Of a stretch of 64,000 nt of DNA, positions 18,234 to 27,737 are shown in pieces. The position numbers and the translations under genes were made by a program. Every line of letters begins with the position of its first letter. Position 1 is the stretch's first letter. The stretch is from NCBI GenBank assembly GCA_024518585.1, contig JANIHI010000009.1, forward strand, positions 1 through 64,000, given 5' to 3'. Source of the DNA: Methanolinea sp. GTDB lineage: Archaea; Halobacteriota; Methanomicrobia; Methanomicrobiales; Methanospirillaceae. The notes beneath the pieces were generated by a model. That model did no database searches. It was not told the origin of the DNA and was given only the letters and a program-made list of their open reading frames with translations.

Positions 18234-20161
18234 CCGGTTTTTCCCTGAAGGCAACGTTCTCTCCCCGGGGTTCCCAGCCGGAGGCGATCGAGAAGCTCGT
18301 CTCCGGTATCCGGGCAGGTCACCGGTTCCAGACGCTCCTTGGTGTCACGGGTTCGGGCAAGACGTTTACGATGGCAAACGTCATCGAAAGGGTCCAGAGG
18401 CCGACCCTCGTTATCGCCCACAACAAGACCCTCGCGGCCCAGCTTTGGAACGAGTTCCGCGAGTTCTTCCCGGACAACCGGGTCGAGTACTTCGTCTCGT
18501 ACTACGACTACTACCAGCCCGAGTCCTACATCCCCCAGAAAGACCAGTACATCGAGAAGGATGCGCAGATCAACCCCCGGATCGAGATGATGCGGCTGTC
18601 TGCAACCGCGTCTCTCCTGTCGCGGCGGGACACGATCGTCGTCGCCTCTGTCTCCTGCATCTACGGCCTCGGCAGGCCCGAGCACTTCCGGGACCTCGGT
18701 TTCGAGGTCAGGGTCGGGGACAGGCTCTCGCGGAAGCAGATCATCGAGAAGCTCATCATGGGGCTCTACGAGAGGAACGACCTCGAGCTGATGCCCGGCC
18801 GGTTCAGGGTCCGCGGGGATACAATTGACATTGTCCCGGGCTACTACCACGACATCATCCGGATCGAACTCTTCGGCGACGAGGTTGACCGTATCCTGGA
18901 GGTGGAAAAGGCGTCCGGAAAGACGCGGGAGAGCCTCCGGTACTTCCACGTCTACCCCGCCCGCCACTACGTCATCCCCGAGGACGTGCAGAAACGTGCC
19001 ATTGCCTCTATCCGGCAGGAGCTCGACCAGAGGTTGCCCGAGCTCGGCATGCTGGAGGCCCACCGCCTCGAGCAGAGGACCCTCTACGACCTGGAGATGA
19101 TCGAGGAGACCGGTTCCTGCAAGGGAATCGAGAACTACTCCCGGCACTTCGACTTCCGGAAACCGGGCGAGAGACCCTACTGCCTGCTCGACTACTTCCC
19201 CCCCGACTTCCTGATGTTCATCGACGAGAGCCACCAGACGATCCCCCAGTTGCACGGCATGTTCCACGGTGACCACTCGCGCAAGAAGGCCCTCGTGGAC
19301 TACGGCTTCCGCCTCCCGAGCGCGTATGACAACAGGCCCCTCATGTTCCGGGAGTTCGAGCAGTTCATGCGCCAGGTCATCTTCGTCTCGGCGACGCCCG
19401 GCGAGTACGAACTCTCCTGCTCCCGGCAGGTCGTGGAACAGATCATCCGCCCCACCGGACTCGTCGATCCCGAGGTCATCGTCCGCGGGACTGCCGGGCA
19501 GGTCGAGGACGTTATCCGCGAGATCCACGCAACCGTCGGGCGCGGTGATCGCGTGCTCCTCACGACCCTCACAAAGAGGCTCGCCGAGGAGCTGACCGAC
19601 TACCTGGCCGAGAAAGGCATCCGTACCCGCTACCTCCACTCGGAGATCGATACCCTCGAGCGGACGGAGATCATCCGCGAACTCCGGCTTGGGACGTTCG
19701 ACGTCCTCGTCGGCATCAACCTCCTGCGGGAAGGCCTCGACATCCCGGAGGTCGGCTTTATCGGGATACTGGACGCTGACAAGGAAGGCTTCCTCCGGGA
19801 TGCCCGCAGCCTCATCCAGATCATCGGGAGGGCTGCCCGGAACCTCAACTCGCGGGTCGTCCTCTATGCCGATACCATCACGGGGTCAATCCAGGCTGCC
19901 CTGGCCGAGACGGAGAGACGACGGACCCTCCAGAAAGAATACAACGCCCGGCATGGTATCGTCCCCCGGACCATCCAGAAACCTGTCCCCCGGAAAGAGG
20001 TGGACATACGGGACACGCGGCACGTCCCGAAAGCCGATATACCCAACCTCCTCGTCGAGCTCGAGGCGCGGATGTTCCAGGCTGCCGAGCGGCTTGAATT
20101 TGAGGAGGCAATCCGGATCCGAGATACGATCCGGAAACTGAAGGGAAAGGTATCGCCGTAA
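18230..20161 (+). CDS. uvrB: Excinuclease ABC subunit B
   Basis: Helicase-like damage-verification subunit. 643 residues, close to the family norm. Motif I GVTGSGKTFTMANV near residue 40, the damage-probing beta-hairpin region (YYDYYQPESYIPQ, about 93-105), motif II FIDESHQTIPQ, motif VI QIIGRAARN, and a C-terminal UVR domain (FQAAERLEFEEAIRIRD) that binds UvrC. The E. coli-type DESHVT is DESHQT here, a common variant. ATG overlaps the uvrC stop. The operon ends in a short convergent spacer. Confidence 0.98.
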   Translation: MTGFSLKATFSPRGSQPEAIEKLVSGIRAGHRFQTLLGVTGSGKTFTMANVIERVQRPTLVIAHNKTLAAQLWNEFREFFPDNRVEYFVSYYDYYQPESYIPQKDQYIEKDAQINPRIEMMRLSATASLLSRRDTIVVASVSCIYGLGRPEHFRDLGFEVRVGDRLSRKQIIEKLIMGLYERNDLELMPGRFRVRGDTIDIVPGYYHDIIRIELFGDEVDRILEVEKASGKTRESLRYFHVYPARHYVIPEDVQKRAIASIRQELDQRLPELGMLEAHRLEQRTLYDLEMIEETGSCKGIENYSRHFDFRKPGERPYCLLDYFPPDFLMFIDESHQTIPQLHGMFHGDHSRKKALVDYGFRLPSAYDNRPLMFREFEQFMRQVIFVSATPGEYELSCSRQVVEQIIRPTGLVDPEVIVRGTAGQVEDVIREIHATVGRGDRVLLTTLTKRLAEELTDYLAEKGIRTRYLHSEIDTLERTEIIRELRLGTFDVLVGINLLREGLDIPEVGFIGILDADKEGFLRDARSLIQIIGRAARNLNSRVVLYADTITGSIQAALAETERRRTLQKEYNARHGIVPRTIQKPVPRKEVDIRDTRHVPKADIPNLLVELEARMFQAAERLEFEEAIRIRDTIRKLKGKVSP

Positions 20162-20177
20162 ATTCAGAGGGAAAAAA

Positions 20178-20201
20178 GGGGGAGCAACTGGGGTTCTCCC
20201 T
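20178..20201. terminator. Inverted repeat between converging genes
   Basis: GGGAGCAAC (20180-20188) pairs with GTTCTCCC (20193-20200) with one unpaired base, in the 44-base spacer between the uvrB stop and the stop of the giant TIG/PKD gene. An A-run to its left would read as a T-run for the minus-strand transcript. A possible bidirectional terminator. Confidence 0.4.
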
Positions 20202-20205
20202 CCCC

Positions 20206-23200
20206 TCAGGGGAAGGGAATAACCTGGACGATATCGCTCTTCATGACAGAGTCCGTGTTTCCGTAGGCATCCGTGACGGTAAGCCGGATGTCGTAGGATC
20301 CGGGCTCGTTGAAGGTATACGTCTCCGTCGCACTACCGGGGTCAAATATCGTCACATTGAGGGCATCGCGGAAGATGATCCATGTCCAGGAATTCGGTGT
20401 CCCGATACTCCTGTCGACCAGCCTCACCGTGAGGGGTGCAGAACCTGTTCCTGGCTGCACCTCGAAGTCGGCAACGAGCCGTGGCCGGACCTCGATGACC
20501 TGGGATGCAGACGATGACCTCATCGCCGCATCCGAGACCGTCAGCGTCACCGTGTAGTTGCCCGGGGTTGGATACGTATGGATGGGGTTTCGTTCCGTTG
20601 CCATCCGGCCATCTCCAAAGTTCCAGACCCAGTTCGTGGGGGACCCGCCCGAGGTGTCGGTAAACGCGACCGTGAGGGGGGCAAGGTTCTCGGGGTTGCT
20701 CGGGGTGTATGTGAAGGATGCTGACAACCCTTCGACCACCGTTATGAAGCCACTCCTCGTCTTTGTGTCTGTCCCTGCACTGTTTGTCACGGTCAGGCGG
20801 ACCGTGTAGACGCCGGGCATGCTGTACACATGAACCGGGCTCTGCTCGGTCGAGGTCATGCCATCACCAAAGGTCCACAGCCATGATGAGGGGTATCCCG
20901 AAGACAGGTCCCGGAACTGCACGGCCAGGGGTGCGGAACCGGTCGTCCTGTTCGCAGAGAAGTCTGCAACAGGGACTGCCATGACGGTGATGAGACCTTC
21001 CTTTGTGACGGAATTGCTCCCCGCGGAGTTCCGCACACCCAGCGTGACGTTATAGACACCCGGTCGTGTGTAGAGGTGGTAGGGGTTCTGCTGTATTGAA
21101 ATGGCGCCATCCCCGAAGTTCCAGAACCACTGGGTGGGGTTTCCGTCCGATGTGTCCCTGAACTGGACGAGGAGAGGAGCATTTCCGGACGTGGGGGTTG
21201 CGGTAAAGTCAGCCACCGGGGTCTTCACGACGACAATGTACGAGTCCTTCCTGATGGATGCGCTGCCACCGTCATTGAACACCGTGAGGGAGACGTTGTA
21301 CGTCCCGACCGCGTTATACGTATGGACGGGGTTCCTGTCAAGGACGCCGCTCATGCTCCCGTCCCCAAAGTCCCATATCCAGCTGGATGGGTTGTTGCGG
21401 GAGAGGTCGGTGAATGTGACCGTCAGGGGGACCGTTCCATAGGTTGGACTTGCGGTGAAGTCAGGAACAGGGAGCGGGGGGATCACCTGGAAACCGAGTG
21501 GGAGGGTCCCATATTTTCCATCGGTATTGGTGACGACGACATTCCATTGACCGATTTGTCGATTTCTTAAATCAACGGTACAGTTCAGGGTTGTCGCGTT
21601 GATGACCTGGACGTTTGTGGCCACGATGGGTGCCTGCCCACTCTTTGTCAGGGTGACTGTTGCGCCATTCCTGAAGTAGTTACCGGAAATTGCAGTTATC
21701 TGCAATAGTCCATCATTGGGTCCCCTGTTTGGCGAGGTGGAAGAGACAACGGGGGCGGGGTACTCGATCGTAAAGCCATTAGCCTTTGACCCTGACTGCC
21801 CGTCCGTATTCGTCACGACCACGTCCCACTCCCCGACGGCCATGCCGTTTAAGTTGAGAGAACAGGTAATCCTGCCCGGGTTGACAACCGTCACATTTGT
21901 CGCGTTGATATCAGGCTGGGACGTCCGGACCAGCCTGACAGTTGCCCCGTTCCGGAAATTGCTCCCCGATAAGTCCGTGATTGTCACAATCTGGTTGTTA
22001 TTCCCCTTGTTCGGGGTGATAGCTGTCACTGACGGTGCAGGGTACCTGACCTCGAACCCGGATGGAAGGGTCCCGGACTGGTCATCATCGTTCGTGACCA
22101 CGACGTCCCATGACCCCGGCTCAGCTCCCGTCAGGTTGAACGTGCAGGTGATCATCCCCTGGTTGACCACAGTCACGTCCGTTGCAACGATGTCAGGGTG
22201 CGATGCCCGGGTCAGCTTCACGGTCGCACCATTCTGGAACCCCGAACCAGACAGGTTCGTGATTGCAACAGGCCCATCATTGGGCGCGTAACCCGGATCA
22301 ATGCCCGTGACGGCAGGGGCCGCGGGATACCTGACAAAGAACGCCTGGGGGAGCGTGCCCGACTGCGTGTCCGTGTTCGTCACGACGACATCCCAGTATC
22401 CCACGGCTGCACCGTTGAGGTTGAAGAAGCACATGATAGTCTGGGTCGTCACGTTGACATCAACACCGGTCCCGGGAATATCGGTCTGGCCGGACCGGGA
22501 GAGCTTCACGCTTGCCCCGGCGAGGAACCCACTCCCCGTCAGGCCTGTTATCCCGACAGGCCCGTTATTTGGCCCTGTATTGGGAACAATGTTCTCCGGG
22601 TGGGGAGGCGGGTTCGTGATGGTAAAGAGGCCGGGATACTCGTCACCCTTCCCGTCGGGGTTTGTGACTTCGACCGTCCAGGCCCCTGCCGTTTTCCCGG
22701 TCAGGTCAAAGGTGCATGAAAGTGCCGTTGCATTTATCCATGTCACCGGAATACCGGGGATTGCGGTTTCTCCCGTCCGCGTGAGGTTGACACCCGCACC
22801 GGGGAGGAAATTCTCACCTTTCAGGATGACATTCTCCACCGGTCCCGTGTTCTGTCCTGTGGAGGGATCGATCGCATGGATCACGGGTGCAGGGTTCTGG
22901 ATTGTAAATGCCGCGGCCTTTGTTCCGGAGAGCCCGTCTGTGTTGGTGACCGTGACGTTGTAGATACCTGCCTCTTTCCCGGCCAGGTTGACCATGCAGT
23001 CAATCCGGGTGCTGTTTATCGTGGTCGCACTCGAGGCATCAAAGGAGGTTGTTCCTTTCGAAAACGTCACGGTTGGTCCCGGGAGAAAGCCCGTCCCGGT
23101 TATCACGAGAGAGTAAAATTGCGTGTTTGTACCGGACGGGGGAGCGACATCCAATACCGTCGGCGGCGGGTTGGTAACGGTGAATGCCTCCGCCTTCGTC

Positions 23201-24375
23201 GACTCCTGCCCGTCCTCGTTGACAACTGTCACATCGTACGTGCCGGCAGATCTCCCCGTGAGGTTAAATATGGCACCGATTGCACTTCCAGAGTAGACAA
23301 AGACGCCGGTCCCGGGGATGGTCTCGGATTCCTTTTTCAGGAACACCGTGGCATTCTGGTGGAAACCACTCCCCGTCACATTCACTGCGATCGGCCCGGT
23401 GTTCACGCCGCCCGACGGGGAAATACCCAGGACTGACGGTGTCTCCGGGTAATAGACGGTGAACCCCTCAGGAAGAGTGCCGTTCTGGCCATCAAGGTTC
23501 GTCACGACAACGTCCCATTTCCCGACATGGACACCATTGAGGTTAAAGAAACAGAGGATCTTGCCGGATGACTCGACGATTGCCCCATTGATCGTGGGAA
23601 TATCCCCGTGTCCCGACCTCCGCAGCGATACATTTGCCCCCGGCATGAAACCCGAACCGGACAGGTTCGTGATCCCGATGACCTGGTTGTTTGTCCCTGA
23701 CGCCGGGAAGATAGCCGTGACAGCAGGCCTGGGATAACGGACCAGGAACCCATTGGTCAGTGTCGCGGATTTCCCATCATCGTTCGTTACCGTGACATTG
23801 TAGAGGCCTGGTTCCGCAAACGTGGTGTTGAACCGGCAGGTGATCTTCGAAGCACTCACACGGCTGACATCCACACCCGGGATGACGGTTGAACCCCTTG
23901 TCAGGTTCACGGTCACGTTCGGCAGGAAGTTACTGCCGGCAAGGTCCGTTATCTCGACCCAGTCGTCGTTCTCGCCAGAGGTCGGCGTTATGGACGTGAC
24001 CTGGGGGTCAGGGTTCTCCACCTGGAAACGATCCGGGAGAACGGCGGATTCACCGCTCGTCGTGTTAATCACGACCACGTCCCAGAGCCCTGCCTTCCGG
24101 CCGGTCAGGTCAAAGACGCACGTGATCCTCGTCGGTGTGACAACCGTGACATACTGTCCGGTAATATTGTCCTGCCCCGTCCTGTTGAGTGAGACAGAGA
24201 CGTAATCCTGGTCAGGAAAGTCTGTTCCCGAAAGGTTGGTGATGAATACTGTCCCCGTGTTCAGTCCCGAGGATGGATTTATCCCGGTTATGCCCAGTGC
24301 GGCAGAAGACGGGATCGCCAGGAAGAGACACAGGAGCAGAGCTATAACTATCTGCAGCCCTCTTTCGCTTGTCAT
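20206..24375 (-). CDS. Giant secreted surface protein with 10 TIG/IPT and 5 PKD domains
   Basis: 1389 residues. Signal peptide at the N-terminus (GLQIVIALLLCLFLAIPSSA). About residues 27-965 are ten TIG/IPT immunoglobulin-like repeats of about 95 residues, each with a core like ITNLSGSGF, LTRSG, ITCTFNLTG and WDVVVTNDDG. Residues about 968-1389 are five PKD domains (WIWDFGDGS, WFWNFGDGA, WLWTFGDGM, WVWNFGDGR and a divergent fifth with WTWIIFRDA). It ends directly after the last PKD (IVQVIPFP) with no transmembrane anchor. Many NxS/T sites suggest N-glycosylation, in keeping with the nearby glycan genes. Start has a GAGGT site seven bases upstream. Likely an adhesin or cell-envelope protein. 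Confidence 0.92.
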   Translation of the reverse strand: MTSERGLQIVIALLLCLFLAIPSSAALGITGINPSSGLNTGTVFITNLSGTDFPDQDYVSVSLNRTGQDNITGQYVTVVTPTRITCVFDLTGRKAGLWDVVVINTTSGESAVLPDRFQVENPDPQVTSITPTSGENDDWVEITDLAGSNFLPNVTVNLTRGSTVIPGVDVSRVSASKITCRFNTTFAEPGLYNVTVTNDDGKSATLTNGFLVRYPRPAVTAIFPASGTNNQVIGITNLSGSGFMPGANVSLRRSGHGDIPTINGAIVESSGKILCFFNLNGVHVGKWDVVVTNLDGQNGTLPEGFTVYYPETPSVLGISPSGGVNTGPIAVNVTGSGFHQNATVFLKKESETIPGTGVFVYSGSAIGAIFNLTGRSAGTYDVTVVNEDGQESTKAEAFTVTNPPPTVLDVAPPSGTNTQFYSLVITGTGFLPGPTVTFSKGTTSFDASSATTINSTRIDCMVNLAGKEAGIYNVTVTNTDGLSGTKAAAFTIQNPAPVIHAIDPSTGQNTGPVENVILKGENFLPGAGVNLTRTGETAIPGIPVTWINATALSCTFDLTGKTAGAWTVEVTNPDGKGDEYPGLFTITNPPPHPENIVPNTGPNNGPVGITGLTGSGFLAGASVKLSRSGQTDIPGTGVDVNVTTQTIMCFFNLNGAAVGYWDVVVTNTDTQSGTLPQAFFVRYPAAPAVTGIDPGYAPNDGPVAITNLSGSGFQNGATVKLTRASHPDIVATDVTVVNQGMITCTFNLTGAEPGSWDVVVTNDDDQSGTLPSGFEVRYPAPSVTAITPNKGNNNQIVTITDLSGSNFRNGATVRLVRTSQPDINATNVTVVNPGRITCSLNLNGMAVGEWDVVVTNTDGQSGSKANGFTIEYPAPVVSSTSPNRGPNDGLLQITAISGNYFRNGATVTLTKSGQAPIVATNVQVINATTLNCTVDLRNRQIGQWNVVVTNTDGKYGTLPLGFQVIPPLPVPDFTASPTYGTVPLTVTFTDLSRNNPSSWIWDFGDGSMSGVLDRNPVHTYNAVGTYNVSLTVFNDGGSASIRKDSYIVVVKTPVADFTATPTSGNAPLLVQFRDTSDGNPTQWFWNFGDGAISIQQNPYHLYTRPGVYNVTLGVRNSAGSNSVTKEGLITVMAVPVADFSANRTTGSAPLAVQFRDLSSGYPSSWLWTFGDGMTSTEQSPVHVYSMPGVYTVRLTVTNSAGTDTKTRSGFITVVEGLSASFTYTPSNPENLAPLTVAFTDTSGGSPTNWVWNFGDGRMATERNPIHTYPTPGNYTVTLTVSDAAMRSSSASQVIEVRPRLVADFEVQPGTGSAPLTVRLVDRSIGTPNSWTWIIFRDALNVTIFDPGSATETYTFNEPGSYDIRLTVTDAYGNTDSVMKSDIVQVIPFP

Positions 24376-24840
24376 ACGGGTACCTCAGTTGCATTTTGTA
24401 TACATTCCCCAATTGGGAATCGAAGGTGATTGGTCGCTCCAATTCCCAAACAAATGTATTCACCATATCCTCTCCACATATCTATTTAAACCTTTCCCTC
24501 ATCCGGGGTCATTAACGCCTCCTTTTCTTCGGTGCGCCCCCTTCGAAAGGTGAAATTGCGATCGGGACGTTTCCCGTGGATCCAGAGAAAAATACATCGG
24601 AAAACCCTCTCCCTGTTCTCTCTCCTATTCTGCGATTTCTATTAATTCCCAAAATAACCCTTCATTTTTAAAATAAACCAATTAAAATTGTCTCCGCCCC
24701 TTCAACGGAAAGACAGTTTTCCACACCCTGCCCCTGACCCCGGGGTGAAAAATGAAATACGAAAAATGGGGGAGGAAAACCGCGCGGTTCCGCCGCGGAG
24801 GGGCCCTATGAGACTTGCTTCTTTTGACCGCGGGGTATCT
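24376..24840. other. Intergenic region: leader of the TIG/PKD gene and end region of the M42 peptidase gene
   Basis: 465 bases with no supported gene. The part next to 24375 is the leader of the giant gene with its TATA box at 24483-24490. From 24500 to 24700 there is AT-rich, T-rich sequence of no recognised type. Around 24718-24750 a CCCCTGACCCCGGGGT short palindrome occurs; on the minus strand a T-rich run follows at 24750-24770 and may end transcription from the peptidase operon. Confidence 0.4.
24483..24490 (-). promoter_or_regulatory. Candidate TATA box of the TIG/PKD giant gene
   Basis: TTTAAATA on the minus strand, about 110 bases before the ATG at 24375. Transcription would start near 24460, giving a leader of about 85 bases that carries the GAGGT ribosome site. 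Confidence 0.45.
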
Positions 24841-25884
24841 TTATATCTTTGGCTTTGTTTTAAGTGCCTCGACGAGGAGTCTGACACCGTTTTCGATGTC
24901 ACCAGTATCCACAACCTCGACGGGGGAGTGGATGTACCGGCTCGCAACAGAGAGCGTCGTGCTCGGGATACCTCCCCTCTCCAGGTGTATGGCGGTCGCA
25001 TCCGTTGTGCCCCCGCTCCCCACCTCGAACTGGACCGGGATGTGTTCCGATTCTGCAGTGTCTGCAAGCCACTTTACCATCGGGCGGCTTGCAATGAGGC
25101 CCCTGCCGCTCGCGTCGGCGATGGTGATGATGGGCCCCTTCCCCATCTCGACCGGAACATCTTTCAAGTCGATGCCCGGGTGGTCACCCGGGATGGTGAC
25201 ATCAGTGGCGATTGCACAGTCGGGGTTGATGGTGTACGCACTGGTCTTTGCTCCCTTCAGGCCGACCTCTTCCTGCACCGTGAAGACGGCATAGATAGTG
25301 TGGGGGGACTTTACCTGCTGCATCGTCCTGATGAGGAGTGCCACTCCGACCCTGTTGTCAAATGCCTTGCCGGTGATCCTCCCGTTTGCCAACGATGCCA
25401 CCTCCCTGTCGAGTGTCACGGGTGTCCCGACCGAGATCCCCATCTCTGTTACTTCATCGCGGCTGCATGCCCCCACGTCGATGAACATGTCATCGATCTT
25501 CACGCCCTTCTTTCGCTCCTCCTCGTCCATCTTGTGGGGTGGTTTCCCGCCAAGCACTCCCACCACGCGGCCTTTTGCTCCGTGGAGGATCACCCTTTGG
25601 TTATAGAGGGTCGGGGCATACCACCCGCCGAGGGCGACGAACCTGATGAACCCCTTCTCATCGATGGACTTGACCATGAGGCCGATCTCGTCTGCGTGGG
25701 CTGCAAGCATGACCCGGAACCTTCCCCCCTTCCTGACCGCGATAACGTTGCCCATGCGGTCCTCGGAGATCTCGTCCACGCACCCTTTGAGTTCCCTCTT
25801 CACGATTGCTCCAATACTTTCCTCGCTCCCCGATACGCCATGCGCATTGGAGAGCCTGACAAGGAGATCTTTTACCATAGGCAC
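24841..25884 (-). CDS. M42 family metallo-aminopeptidase (TET/FrvX-like)
   Basis: Cytoplasmic peptidase that trims short peptides, in the family that forms tetrahedral dodecamers in archaea. 347 residues. Metal and catalytic segments in order: LAAHADEIGLMV (first metal histidine and aspartate), FDNRVG (bridging aspartate), VQEEVGLKGAK (catalytic and metal glutamates), ATDVTIPGD, and SRYIHSPVEVVD (final histidine). Start is GTG 25884, immediately after the upstream stop with GGAGG five bases before; an ATG six bases inside is also possible. Fourth gene in a minus-strand row and translationally coupled to the aminotransferase. Confidence 0.92.
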   Translation of the reverse strand: MPMVKDLLVRLSNAHGVSGSEESIGAIVKRELKGCVDEISEDRMGNVIAVRKGGRFRVMLAAHADEIGLMVKSIDEKGFIRFVALGGWYAPTLYNQRVILHGAKGRVVGVLGGKPPHKMDEEERKKGVKIDDMFIDVGACSRDEVTEMGISVGTPVTLDREVASLANGRITGKAFDNRVGVALLIRTMQQVKSPHTIYAVFTVQEEVGLKGAKTSAYTINPDCAIATDVTIPGDHPGIDLKDVPVEMGKGPIITIADASGRGLIASRPMVKWLADTAESEHIPVQFEVGSGGTTDATAIHLERGGIPSTTLSVASRYIHSPVEVVDTGDIENGVRLLVEALKTKPKI

Positions 25885-26994
25885 TCAGTCCTCCATGGCT
25901 TTCTCTATCCTTTCCACCGCGGCTTTAAGGTTCTCGCGGCTTGCTGCATAACTCAGCCGGGCGTACCCGGGTGCATTGCATCCGAACGCCTCTCCCGGCA
26001 CGATCACCACACCTCTCCTGAGTATTTTTTCGATGAGGGGTTTTCCAAACGGGACGAAAAGGTAAAATGCCCCTTCAGGACGGGGGAATGTGAAGCCCAT
26101 GCGCGTCAGCTCCCCGTAGAGGTAATCGCGGCGGGCCCGGTATTCCTCCCGCATGGCCAAGACACAGTCCTGCGGGCCGCAGTAGGCGCTGAGAGCCGCG
26201 TACTGCGAGATGGATGTCGCGCATGCCTGGCAATACTGGTGCACCTTGAGCGCCTGCTCGATGTACTGCCGCGGCCCGGCGAGGTACCCAAGCCTCCACC
26301 CGGTCATGGCATAGGTCTTGCTCGCTGCGTTTACCGTGATAACATCGTCGCCAAAGAGGGCAGCACTCCAGTGGGACGGGCCGTAGATGAAGTGCTCGTA
26401 CACCTCGTCACTCACCACTGTCACGCCTCTATCTCCCGCATACTCCACAAGAGCCCTGATGTTTTCCCTGGGTTCCACTGCACCGGTGGGGTTCCCGGGG
26501 GAGTTGAGGACGAAAAGGCGGGCGCCATCCATCATCTCCTTTGCCTTCTCCACGTCGATATGCATCCGGGCGTCAAGGGGAACTCCCCCCGGTCTTCCCC
26601 CGGCGAGGACTGCGAGCGCACCGTAGGAGACAAAACCCGGGTCGGCGAACAGGACCCTGTCGCCCTCCTCAACGAGCGCATGCATGATGACATGGAGTGC
26701 CTCGCTGGCACCGGCCGTCACGATGATCTGGTCAGGGGAATACGAAAGGCCATTCTCCCCCTGGAACTTCCGGGCAATTGCCTCCCGGAGTTCCGGGATT
26801 CCCATGTTCGGGGTATACCCCGTCTTTCCCTCCCGGATTGCCCGAATGGCGCCCTCCTTGATGTGGTCCGGGGTGTCAAAATCGGGCTGGCCCAGTCCTA
26901 GGTTGATCGAGTCCGGCCCTGCCGACTCGAAGAGCTTGCGGATCCCCGAGATCTCGATCCCAAGGCACCTTTCCGCGCACCTCATCTCTTTCAT
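25885..26994 (-). CDS. Class I/II PLP-dependent aminotransferase
   Basis: Aspartate/aromatic-type aminotransferase (AspC/PatA-like), about 369 residues. Fold-type I marks are visible: GLGQPDFDTPDHI, VTAGASEALHVIMHAL, VLNSPGNPTGAV, VVSDEVYEHFIY, NAASKTYAMTGWRLG with the PLP lysine at about residue 226, and ARLSYAAS with the carboxylate-binding arginine near the end. Substrate not determinable; archaeal relatives act on aspartate, glutamate or aromatic acids. I choose ATG 26994 because AGGAGG lies just before it; the frame also opens at a GTG five codons earlier that overlaps the preceding stop. Coupled to the M42 peptidase gene downstream. Confidence 0.9.
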   Translation of the reverse strand: MKEMRCAERCLGIEISGIRKLFESAGPDSINLGLGQPDFDTPDHIKEGAIRAIREGKTGYTPNMGIPELREAIARKFQGENGLSYSPDQIIVTAGASEALHVIMHALVEEGDRVLFADPGFVSYGALAVLAGGRPGGVPLDARMHIDVEKAKEMMDGARLFVLNSPGNPTGAVEPRENIRALVEYAGDRGVTVVSDEVYEHFIYGPSHWSAALFGDDVITVNAASKTYAMTGWRLGYLAGPRQYIEQALKVHQYCQACATSISQYAALSAYCGPQDCVLAMREEYRARRDYLYGELTRMGFTFPRPEGAFYLFVPFGKPLIEKILRRGVVIVPGEAFGCNAPGYARLSYAASRENLKAAVERIEKAMED

Positions 26995-27005
26995 CTGCCT
27001 CCTCC

Positions 27006-27605
27006 TCACTCGAGTCTGTTGTGCCTGTTCTTGAGTTCTTTCTCATCGGTCTTTGTGATCTCCATCAGTCGGGAGATGACGGCATCGGCAAAGACCATGG
27101 CCGCGGTCTCAAAGAGTGTGCCAAGGGGAGCAAACGACTTATGCTCCCCCATCACCTGGCGGATCTCGAACTCGGCCCCGTCATCCCTGACGTCGTCCCG
27201 GTGGTGCTCGATGATCACGATGGTATCGGCAATCCTGCCGATCCGCGAGTCCCTGTCCGAGGTGATGAGGGCGATTCTTCCCCCAATCTCCTTGGCTGTC
27301 TCCGCGATATCGGCCACCGTCTTGGTCTTCCCCGAACCCGAGAAGACGATGAGCAGGTCGCCTTCCCTCATGGCCGGGGTGATCGTCTCGCCGACGACGA
27401 AGCTCTCACGTCCAAGGTGCATCAACCGCATGGCAAACGCCTTGGCAACAAGGCCTGACCTCCCCGCACCCAGGACATAGATACGCCGGGCCCGCAGGAT
27501 CTCACCGATGAAGTCCTCTACCTCCCTGTCCGAGAGCGTCCCCGCAATTGCAGTGATACGCCGTGACATCAGGCGCATCATCTCCTGGACCCTCTGTGCT
27601 GCCAT
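27006..27605 (-). CDS. hxlB: SIS-domain sugar isomerase, probable 6-phospho-3-hexuloisomerase
   Basis: Interconverts 3-hexulose 6-phosphate and fructose 6-phosphate; in methanogens lacking a pentose phosphate pathway this supports ribulose 5-phosphate formation in the reverse RuMP route. 199 residues, typical of the family, from ATG 27605 (MAAQRVQEMMRLM). The sugar-phosphate loop GAGRSGLVAKAFAMRLMHLG (46-65), VGETITPAM, VFSGSGKTKTVADIAE and the late LGTLFETAAMVFADAV segment all match the PHI group of SIS proteins. No hexulose-phosphate synthase lies beside it. The stop is directly followed by the aminotransferase gene. Confidence 0.85.
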   Translation of the reverse strand: MAAQRVQEMMRLMSRRITAIAGTLSDREVEDFIGEILRARRIYVLGAGRSGLVAKAFAMRLMHLGRESFVVGETITPAMREGDLLIVFSGSGKTKTVADIAETAKEIGGRIALITSDRDSRIGRIADTIVIIEHHRDDVRDDGAEFEIRQVMGEHKSFAPLGTLFETAAMVFADAVISRLMEITKTDEKELKNRHNRLE

Positions 27606-27737
27606 TCTTTTCCCGGGAAATTTTGTCCTTCCCCTATGATAGAGGTTGGGATACCCTGCGAAAGTGTCCCGGTCGGGAATGTTCCCGGGGATGACCCCCT
27701 CCCGCGGCCGCACCCCCCCCTTCCGGGAGGAACGGGA

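Noticed and set aside
18194-19639. A 481-codon minus-strand frame opposite uvrB
   Set aside because: Shadow of uvrB, Asp/Val/Leu-rich and without motifs.
24688-26901. A 737-codon plus-strand open frame across the peptidase and aminotransferase region
   Set aside because: It is antisense to two recognisable genes and arises from GC-rich third positions; its translation resembles no protein and is rich in histidine, aspartate and cysteine.
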